From: Adiantum capillus-veneris
Lineage: Eukaryota; Streptophyta; Polypodiopsida; Polypodiales; Pteridaceae
Reading direction: 5' to 3'
DNA length: 64,000 nucleotides
Assembly: GCA_014529385.2 (NCBI GenBank)
Contig: CM043952.1
Coordinates: 157,393,057 to 157,457,056, forward strand
The notes under the pieces were generated by a model, which saw nothing but the letters and a program-made list of their open reading frames with translations, was not told the DNA's origin and made no database searches. The stretch's first letter is position 1; each line of letters opens with the position of its first letter. Of this stretch, positions 55,939 through 64,000 are shown piece by piece. A program made the position numbers and the translations under genes.

Positions 55939-58900
55939 ACAAATTGGGAAAAGGACATCAGGAATCCTCCCATAGTGGAATTTGAGGCAGGATCTCAAGT
56001 GGACTTGGATCTGCAATCTTACTGGGGAGATGGGGGCTCTGTTAGAACAATGGAGAGCAAACCTCACTCACTGGATACCTTACCTTCATACTTAGGAGAG
56101 TATGAAGCAAAATCCGAGACTAGAGCACTTCCCTCACGAAGAATCTCATCAGAAAAATTCATGGACTCGCAAGGATTGATAGAGATCTTGTCAACACCAG
56201 TGACATGCACTATCACTCTAGCTGAGCTTTTGAGGCTAAGACCACATATGTGGACCACTGTAGGAAAATGCTTGGAGAAATTTGGGATAAAAGACCCAAC
56301 ATCGAGACTGCAAGAGGGTATACAAGAGCTGAGTAAACCACAAAAGAACGCTAAGCCTGTACCCTTAAACAAGGTCGGAGAGTATTGCGAAGGTGAAGAG
56401 GGGAATACAACCTTACCAGTTGAATTCCAAGGAGTGAACACGATAGCAATACTAGACAGCGGAGCTGGGGTAGCCATTGCTACAAAAGAAATCTGGAAAA
56501 AATGGGGGAAACCAGCAATAAGGAAGACTAGGTTGAAACTCCAATTAGCAGATGGACACATGGAGAAACCTATGGGGTTATTAGAGAAAGTCGTAGTGAC
56601 TTCTTGCGGCATTGAATACGAACATACTTTTTCTATTGTCGATTTTGGCAAGGAGAATAACTATGATATCATATTGGGAAGACCATTCATGAGACAGTTG
56701 AAAATGGTCCGAGATTGGGGCTACGATCACATATACCTGAGAAATATGGAAACCACTACACATGTGAACCTGAGAGACCATAGCTACAAAGATGTGAACC
56801 GAACACCGGTAGAGGAGTTTGATTCAGCTACTTTGGCGGGATCCGAATTTCCAGCTTGGTTAGGTAAGCCCAAGGAGTTATGGATGTGTGGAGCCTCGAA
56901 ATGTGGAAGTCTGAGGCGAGAAGAATATGTTTTAGAAAGGGCTATCGAAGACGAAACTTATATAGGAGAACCCTTTCCAGAGGACACACTTGAACCATTA
57001 GAATGGACACACATTTTAGCAACCCTAGATGTTTGTGCAATTCCGGATGGTCCCACAACGAAATTTTGCGACAAGGACGGGTACGACGTGGTTCCGTACT
57101 TCATGTTGAGAACTGTACTCGAAAAAGAAACTGAAAAGAACAATACACTGGAAAAGGAAGATGAAGAGGAGGTGTTTCACGACATTCCCGATCATCCTGA
57201 GTGGGGAAATGAAGCAGACAACGAGTCAACAGACAATTCAAGCGGAAACGAAGAAACTATAACGGATGTCCGATTTTATGATTTTCCGAACCAAACTAAA
57301 CAACGCCAGAAACGCTATAGAGCAAAGAGAAAAACAAAGGGGGTTACAACCAATCCGATGCCTAGAATAAGAGGAAAAAATCAATTCCTAATGCTAGTAA
57401 AGGCGGAAGATTGTGTTAAGGACAAGATTCCTGGAAGAATGAGAGGCAATGATCAAAAGAGCTTACGAAAAGACAAAAGAGGCTCAAGAAATCAAGCTCA
57501 AAGGAATGGAACGAAAACAGAAACAGAAAAATCAAAAAAGAACAAGCGCAACAGAGAACACACGGAGTCCAAGTTAGAACGTAGAAACAAGTACAGAGAG
57601 CTCAAGAAAACTCTGAAAGAAGTTTGGACGACAGAATTTGAGAGTGGAGAGGACGAAAATGCCAAAATCAAGGAAAACATGGATGTTCCCTCTCACTATA
57701 GGAAATTCACAATAGAGGATAGGAAGGTGGTATTAACCCAACCTATTCGAGAGAGAAGGGAGAACAAATCTTATGACGGACCGGAGGATGCAAAAAAAGT
57801 TGATTTAGCAGCTCCAGGTGAGACACCTAGACCGGTGTACATAGCCACGGATTTGTCTCCAGGCGAGGAAGAGAGACTTTTGAGTCTTCTCAGAGAGTAT
57901 AGGGATGTGTTTGCATGGTCTTATAAGGACTTAAAGGGAGTTGACCCATCGATATGCCAACACACAATCCCACTAAAACAAGACGCAAAGCCTAGCAAAC
58001 AGAGACCATACACATATAATGATACATTTGCTAAGCGAATCAAAGAAGAGATAGATAAGCTAATGGAAGCTGAATTCATATACGAGATTGAACACACCGA
58101 TTGGGTATCTCCGATTGTGGTAGTACCCAAGAAGAACGGAAAACTCCGAGTGTGTGTCAACTTAAAGAAAGTGAATGCTGCAACAATCAGAGACAATTAT
58201 CCCCTGCCGATAACTGATCATGTTCTAGAGCATGTATCAGGGAAAACAGCATACTCTTTTCTTGATGGTTTTTCAGGATATAACCAGCTAGCCATAGCAC
58301 TGGAAGATCAACATAAAATAGCTTTTGCAACGGAGTGGGGAATTTATGCTTATCGGGTTATGCCTTTTGGTCTAACCAATGCTCCCGCAACCTTCCAGAG
58401 GCTGATGACGCATGCTTTCAAAGAATACTTAAGGTTGTTTCTAGAAATATACATGGATGACTTATGTGTACATTCTCTTCTGAGAGATGAGCATCTAGAA
58501 CACCTAAGAAAAGTATTTGAGAAATGTAGGACATATCGCATTTGTCTCAATCCTGAGAACTGTGTGTTTATGGTCCGACAGGGCAGAATTCTGGGACATA
58601 TTGTCTCACAAAACGGAATATCCACGGATTTAGAGAAGATAAAAGTTATAGTGGATATGCCTAGACCAACCAATGCGAAACAAGTACAGCGCTTTATGGG
58701 ACATTGCGGATATTATAGACGATTTATTTACATGTACGCTATAATAGGCCAACCACTTTACAGGCTAATAGTGAACTTTGAATGGACAGAGGAGTGTGAG
58801 GAATCATTCAAGAAATTGAAAGAGGCACTCATTACTGCTCCAGTCTTGAAATCACCAGATTGGGAGAAGATATTCCATGTGCATATAGATGCTTCGGCAT

Positions 58901-60171
58901 ATGCAATAGGATGCATTCTGGCTCAGCCAGAAGAAGGAAACATGGATTTTCCTATCTGTTACGCCAGTCGACAGCTCAACAATGCAGAGAAGAATTACAC
59001 CACAACAGAGCGAGAAGGATTAGGAATGATATATGCTGTGAAGAAATTTCGGCATTATCTTCTAGCCAACAAGTTTGTGTTTTTTACGGATCACCAAGCC
59101 TTGCTCTACCTAGTGAATAAACCATGCAATACCGGGAGAATAGTGAGATGGTTCATTATCTTACTGGAATTCGACTTCACGGTAGTAGTAAAGAAAGGAA
59201 AAACACATCTTAGAGCTGATCATCTTTCGCGATTGACAAATGGAGAAGACCCTATAGGAGTAGATGACGACATGCTAGACGCGTACTTGTTCAACATAGA
59301 AATGATACCGAAGTGGTCTCAAAATGTCGTTAACCTATTAACCTATGGAGGAGAGTTCGATAGAAGAGAATACAACCAGAAACATATTGCTATTCAACAA
59401 TCCAAGAATCTTCAATTGGTTGCAGGAAGGTTGTATCAATTGGGAAATGATCATGTTTTACGACTATGCATCAATCCTGAGGAATATAATATATATCTGC
59501 GCGAAGCACATGTTCAGGAATGTGCATTTCATTGTTCAAGAAGGAACACATATAGGAATTTGTTACAATTGGGAGTCTATTGGCCAGGAATGAAAGAAAG
59601 CGTACATGAATATGTCACTGTATGTATTGTATGTTCATCAAAACCGCCAGCAGAGTATTCGACATTATATCAGATAATGATTGCTCCAGAATGGATTCAG
59701 TATATTGTTGAATATCTCACAAATAGAACTTTCCCAGAAGGAACGTCAAAAGCTCGTCAGAAATCTGTAGAGACAGAAGCTAGAGATTACGCTTTAATAG
59801 GAGATCAACTCTATAAGAGAGGTAAAGACAACCAGCTTAGGATTTGCGCATCAGAGACTGAGTATGTGATAATACTAGAGCAAGCTCATGGAGGAGTAGG
59901 TGGAGGCCATTTCTCAGGTGATAAGACAACAAAACTTGTCTTAGCCGCAGGAATATGGTGGCCAACATTACATATGGACGCTGAGGAATACGTTAAACGG
60001 TGCGATGACTGTCAGCGGACCAAAGTACCACTTAAAAGAGATGATATGCCGCTTAGACCAATGATGGGGGCAAGAGCTTTTGCAAATGGGGGATTGATTA
60101 TGTCGGACCCATTTCACCTCCTGCATATAAGACTCATGCACAATACATCGTTGTGGCTACAGACTATCTAA
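55939..60171 (+). pseudogene. Element A pol: protease, RT, RNase H, two H2C2 modules
   Basis: Open for about 1,400 codons. Numbering is from 55975. Retropepsin: AILDSGAGVAIATKE with DSG at 161-163, and IILGRPFM near 233. A charged linker follows (to about 600). RT: VVPKKNGKLRVCVNLKKVN, FGLTNAPATFQRL and catalytic YMDD at 826-829. RNase H: HVHIDASAYAIGC and FFTDHQALLYLV (about 964-1050). Two zinc modules follow: H1179, H1186, C1217, C1220, then H1305, H1312, C1343, C1346. A one-base loss near 60084-60086 takes the frame out before the integrase core. The frame ends in unrelated residues at 60171. Confidence 0.93.
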
Positions 60172-60794
60172 CAAAGTGGGTCGAAGCAAAGGCAACTCAA
60201 AAAGCGGATGCCAGGACCACGGCACAATTTCTATATGAATACGTCTTCGTACGATATGGATTGCCAATAGAAATTGTGAGTGATCGAGGCACACATTTTA
60301 TAAATGAAGTGATAGAGATCCTTCTAGATGAATTCATGGTAATCCATAGGAAATCAGCCCCGTATCATCCACAAGCAACAAACAAAACCATATGCACGAT
60401 CCTCACGAAGATTGTATCTGAGTCGAGAACTGACTGGGACCAGAAGTTGCATTCAACATTATGGGCATATAGGGTAGCATATAAAACATCAATAGGAATG
60501 ACCCCATATAACATGGTTTTTGGGCTAAATGCTATCTTACCAATAGAATTCTTGATTTCAACCTTAAGGGTGGCTAAGGATCTAGAGTGGACAGGGCACG
60601 AGCTTTCTGATAGAATAGATGACCTGGAAAATCTAGACGAGCTTCGCCTAAAAGCAGTAGCTTCTATCTACGCTCAAAAAAGGCGACAAAAAGAATTTTT
60701 TGATAAGCATGTGCGGACTAAAGAGTTTAAGGTTGGGGACTATGTCCTAGTTTACACTCTGAAACAGCATGCTAAGAAGCTTAAAAAGTGAGGG
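60087..60794 (+). pseudogene. Element A integrase core
   Basis: In frame 3 from about 60087: WGIDYVGPISPPAYKTHAQY, then VVATDYLTKWVEAKA (first catalytic Asp), IEIVSDRGTHFINEV (second) and YHPQATNKTICTIL. The usual segment carrying the catalytic Glu between PQ and TNK is missing, roughly six codons, so strand transfer cannot work. The later part (FFDKHVRTKEFKVGDYVLVY) is normal. A TGA at 60789-60791 precedes the C-terminal module. Confidence 0.9.
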
Positions 60795-61739
60795 ATGGGA
60801 CCTCTGGTGATTAAAGATCTATCACCAGGTGGAGCCGTCAAGCTTGCTACATTAGACGGAGAAGAAATGCCCAATTGGATTAGTGGATGCAGAGTGAAAA
60901 AGTATCTTTTGCCACTAACCCAAGACATGCTTCTCAAAATACATCAAGAAAAGCTGCGTGTCCAGAAAAAGAAGATGATTTTGGAGGAAGCGCAAGCCGA
61001 AGCGAAGGAAAGAATGGAGAAAAGAAGACTACTACGTCAGAAACAGCGCAATGAAGGAACAATACGAATAAACGCAGTCAGTATAACAGAAATGGATAAT
61101 GACAAAGAAGAACCCATCATTGAATGCAAAGTAGGAACCAACCAAATCAAAGCCAGAGCACTATTGGATTCAGGAGCTCAAACTAACCTACTTTCACTCA
61201 GTTTGTATAGACAATTGACAAATGACACTAAACTACAAACGGCCAAGCAAGAGTTAAAGAGTTACTCTGAGAATTCAATCAAAACTGTCGGATGCACAGT
61301 TTTACATATACAGATTAACCAGTATGTGTATCCTCATATGTTTTACGTGGTTGAAGACCAAGCTACACAACATCCATTATTGCTAGGACAACCATGGCAG
61401 AAGCAATACAATGCAATGATTGACTGGAGTTCTAAATCAGTGCTTATCAAATACGAAGGTGAAAGTCAATCAGTTAAGTTCACCAAAGGATCAGAGACAA
61501 CTCCAAAGGAAGAATTCAAGAACAAAGGTAAACAACAACCAGAGAAAAAGAAGAAGCAATGGCAACCAAAAGTTTCTATACAACTGGATTGCTCTTCGAC
61601 GAGGAATTCTCAACATTGGATAAGGAAGACAAGCAATAATATAACAGCTCAACCTTGGAAACGAGAGAGACGGCTTGATACTCCAGCTAGCCGAGGCTTC
61701 AAGAGAGGTAACAAGTGCACAGGAGCGGATAGAAGATGA
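60795..61739 (+). CDS. Integrase C-terminus plus second retropepsin-like domain
   Basis: Residues 1-45 (MGPLVIKDLSPGGAVKLATL) look like the C-terminal module of Ty3 integrases. 50-95 is a charged helix (ILEEAQAEAKERMEKRRLLR). 100-215 is a retropepsin-like domain: ARALLDSGAQTNLLSLSLYR with DSG at 125-127, and HPLLLGQPWQKQYNAMIDW near 196, the hydrophobic-Gly element that pairs with the active site in this fold. The fold occurs a second time in the element, after the integrase, and resembles the LLGQPW type of protease more than the first one. The tail is basic. A trace of the same domain survives in element B. Confidence 0.75.
   Translation: MGPLVIKDLSPGGAVKLATLDGEEMPNWISGCRVKKYLLPLTQDMLLKIHQEKLRVQKKKMILEEAQAEAKERMEKRRLLRQKQRNEGTIRINAVSITEMDNDKEEPIIECKVGTNQIKARALLDSGAQTNLLSLSLYRQLTNDTKLQTAKQELKSYSENSIKTVGCTVLHIQINQYVYPHMFYVVEDQATQHPLLLGQPWQKQYNAMIDWSSKSVLIKYEGESQSVKFTKGSETTPKEEFKNKGKQQPEKKKKQWQPKVSIQLDCSSTRNSQHWIRKTSNNITAQPWKRERRLDTPASRGFKRGNKCTGADRR
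61559..61639 (+). CDS. 26-codon frame before the coiled-coil frame
   Basis: ATG to TAA in frame 2, starting MATKSFYTTGLLFDEEF. It lies where the start of the 3' frame would be expected, because the coiled-coil frame has no early ATG. It could be that start, cut off by lesions, or chance. Confidence 0.3.
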   Translation: MATKSFYTTGLLFDEEFSTLDKEDKQ

Positions 61740-62943
61740 GTTGGAGGCAGCCAAGGATGAGCTCATTGAGCTAAGGGAAAGAGTCGAGCTCCAAGAAAGA
61801 ACAATCACTAGACTTAGGACTACCCCTAGAGCTAGCATAGCAGGAACCGAACAAGAAGGAACTCTCGTACCAGCTTTAGAAGACCAGATCCGAAGCTTAC
61901 AAAGAGAGCTGAGATTAAAGCAAGTGCAAAGGTTGCACATTGCGGAGGGATCATTGGCCGCAGAGGAGAGGCTCACATTAGAAAATCAAACACTAAGGAC
62001 AGAGAATGAGGCCCTCCGCAAACAGCTCCAAGATCTACAAGAGCAACAAAGAAGAGAGACAGAGACACCACACGAAGAATCAGGTGGAGCAGCCATAGAG
62101 CTACCAGAAACTGGAGAGGCAACCACAATTGAAGATCCAGCCCCAGCTCAAGAGGTGGCCTCGACTTCAGGAATCTCTGAAGAAGAAGAACAAAGGCTCC
62201 ATGACCAAATAGAAAAGTCAGCAGAGGAGAGTGCCAAGGCGGAAATGGAGTGGGAGAGGAGACTCCTCATCTCCATTAGACTTCAGGGATTAGACACAAA
62301 AGTGCTCCATGAAGAGTGGATGCAACCCAGCCTGCCTTTCCCTTTGATGAAATTTGAAGTGCTAAAGACGAAAAAGAGAATAGAGGAGGAGCAATATGTC
62401 GCTCTTTATGAAGGCTACATCACAAAGGAGGAACAGTCAAAGAAGATAGTAGATTCACAACCTAGATGGAGGAAAGGTTGGCTGAACAAATACCCGGCCT
62501 ACCTCATCTACTTGGTGGAGGCACCAAAGGAGATTCGGGAGAATGCAACCTTCTGCCCGGTGCCAAGAGTCAGAAACTAGAAAGAGCATGGCAAGATTGC
62601 AGAAAAGAAGCCAAATTGGCTTAATTATCCCAGGATGCCAGGACCAAAGGCAGGAGAGAGAATAGGTAAAGCCTACATGGTGAAAACCCTAACGGGCACC
62701 ATCAAGCTCTTTACTGGCTCTCCTGACCTTTCGTGTCAGATGCTCAAGAAAATCTGCAGGACTCTCTTAGCTTGCATTGAAGTGTTCGCGCCAGATAAAG
62801 CCACGACCTCGAGTCTACTATCGACGGCCGACACAGTGACTGATATGATATATGATCTTTCATTGCAGCCTTCTCCAAAAGTGTTGCACCTCCTATACCA
62901 AAGGATTATATTTTTGCCTAGCTTCCACATGCAAACATTCTAA
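61645..62943 (+). pseudogene. Element A 3' coiled-coil frame
   Basis: Open from 61645 (after a TAA at 61642-61644) to a TAG at 62578-62580, then in the same frame to 62943. It overlaps the end of the second-protease frame by about 95 bases and has no ATG near its start, so expression would need frameshifting or a lost start. Residues form long heptad-like stretches (EDELEAAKDELIELRERVEL; LENQTLRTENEALRKQLQDL), then an acidic Glu-rich part, then a basic Trp-containing part (QPRWRKGWLNKYPAYLIYLV). There is no signal peptide or clear membrane span, so it is not an envelope-type protein by appearance. I do not recognise the family. Confidence 0.6.
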
Positions 62944-63096
62944 GAAGCTTTCTACACCGGCTTTTTTCACCCACGAAAGCAAAATATTCGGCCCAACCTT
63001 GACCATCGGCAACCTACGATACGAATCACATTTGCAGATGCTCAAGACGACAGGACTTTATTGACCAAGCATAAAAGTCATGTCAGGGACGACATG

Positions 63097-63113
63097 AACG
63101 CGGAGGGGGGGAG
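63097..63113 (+). other. Element A polypurine tract
   Basis: ACGCGGAGGGGGGGAG directly precedes the 3' LTR TGTTGAG. Confidence 0.92.
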
Positions 63114-63402
63114 TGTTGAGCCAGCAGAGGATCACACCCACATTTTTGCTCACACTCATCATTTTTTGTAACCATTGATTGTAATAAATGTCTTTCCGAC
63201 ATTGATTTTGATTGGAGCCATTCATTAAGTAACGGGACTCAATTGAGTTTCCAGCTTGTAATTCCGAAGTAATTTCACTTGCTGATGTAATTAGTTAGAG
63301 ATGTTCTCACCTCCAAGGCTGAGGTATATAAGCCAAAGTTTTGTAACCTAAAGGTAGAGTTTTATTTAATCAAAGTAAGTTTTTGGAGCGCCGTGACTGT
63401 GT

Positions 63403-63459
<57 letters not shown>

Positions 63460-64000
63460 TTATCTACTTGCTACGCGAGCTACGGAGCCGCCATTGGAGA
63501 AGCAACACCGCCATTGTGTTAGCAACTTCGAGAGCTACGCACAGATACCAAGAGTGCGCGCTATCGGCTTCTATGTGTGGTAAGTTTCTACGAGCTTCGG
63601 TGTGAGTTTTCTTCCAACTCGTGTGTCGGAATGGAGCGTGCAGCATATCTATAGAACCACAACGAGTAGAGCTACGCATTAGTACCATCGGGGTCAAGTT
63701 TCGGTCACCTGTATTTTTCGGCCTGTCTTCATACGCGTTTACCGTACGGAGTGATTATAGGTTGATTTTGCAGTTCAAGTCTTTAGGGTGTTGTTCTTAC
63801 CTAGTGTATAGACTTCCCCTTGAGTTTGAGATCGATTCAATGATTCTAGATCCTGTTTCGTATAGCATTCGTTCGTAGTACGGATTTCAGTCACTTGCGT
63901 ATTTTAGAACTTAGATTTGATTTCCTTAGTAGTGATTGTCATTAGAAGGTCGAGTAGGTGATTTGACACCCACCTAGTTGTTTCCATGCGCCTGCGGGTC
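63114..64000 (+). mobile_element. Element A 3' LTR (incomplete at the window end)
   Basis: Collinear with the 5' LTR from its first base. The window stops at the equivalent of about 51098, leaving roughly 80 bp outside. It has the same TATA box (63325). The GA tract is longer than in the 5' LTR. About 12 substitutions against the 5' LTR by eye. Confidence 0.95.

Larger units (their letters stand above)
50231..64000 (+). mobile_element. Element A: young Ty3 retrotransposon (3' LTR cut by the window)
   Basis: 5' LTR 50231-51176, primer site 51179, leader to 52602, gag 52603-55935, pol and integrase in one frame to about 60085 then frame 3, second retropepsin near 61167, 3' coiled-coil frame to 62943, polypurine tract and 3' LTR from 63114. 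The LTRs differ at about 12 positions over some 840 compared bases, so the insertion is recent. It is nonetheless disabled: stops at 53194, 53383, 53941, 55936 and 60789, a frameshift near 60085, and loss of the integrase catalytic Glu segment. The Asp-type primer site and absence of a chromodomain place it among the non-chromovirus plant Ty3 elements (the Athila/Tat side), not closer. Confidence 0.95.

Noticed and set aside
61645-62943. Envelope gene of element A
   Set aside because: No signal peptide, no membrane span and coiled-coil composition; only the position fits.

Overview
The window looks like repeat-dominated nuclear DNA of a land plant. It carries plant-type Ty3 retroelements, a TNP2 (CACTA) transposase with spliceosomal introns, a non-LTR reverse transcriptase, a HAD/FCP1-like phosphatase remnant, GT-AG introns and many GA, CA and TA microsatellites. 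A seed-free vascular plant such as a fern is my guess from the overall texture, not something the sequence proves. There is no clearly intact host gene, tRNA, rRNA or CRISPR array.

Layout. 1-4745 is AT-rich DNA with a 418-bp direct repeat around a small satellite island. 4746-15840 is a long array of a roughly 188-bp satellite whose monomer is close to self-complementary. 14302-23498 is a tandem duplication of about 4.6 kb covering satellite, a small LTR remnant (element C) and the 3' part of a Ty3 element. That Ty3 element (element B, minus strand, 21194-34625) is old and heavily broken. It has two LTRs, a TAAAC target-site duplication and satellite DNA on both sides, so it inserted into the array. 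A foldback MITE-like element (23469-23909) sits inside B. Satellite resumes at 34631-35205.

35206-38178 holds a decayed host-type gene or genes: a Cys/His-rich exon, a 1.2-kb intron filled with a 21-bp palindromic minisatellite, an acidic exon, and a frameshifted FCP1-like phosphatase. A CACTA-like terminus starts at 38179, followed by subterminal repeats. A 5'-truncated LINE with an open 685-codon RT frame (38844-40901) lies between GA microsatellites. A TNP2 transposase pseudogene and a second CACTA-type gene follow at 42026-46740. 46741-50230 has no firm gene.

50231-64000 is a young plus-strand Ty3 element (element A). Its LTRs differ at about 12 sites by eye, and the 3' LTR runs off the window. 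It has a tRNA-Asp-like primer site, a 1.4-kb leader with four copies of a palindromic motif, gag with two zinc knuckles, and pol with protease, RT and RNase H. Its unusual parts are two tandem integrase-type H2C2 zinc modules, a second retropepsin-like domain after the integrase, and a 3' coiled-coil frame. Element B, though very diverged, also keeps traces of the post-integrase retropepsin domain, so this layout appears to belong to a lineage. Element A carries at least six disabling lesions despite its young LTRs.
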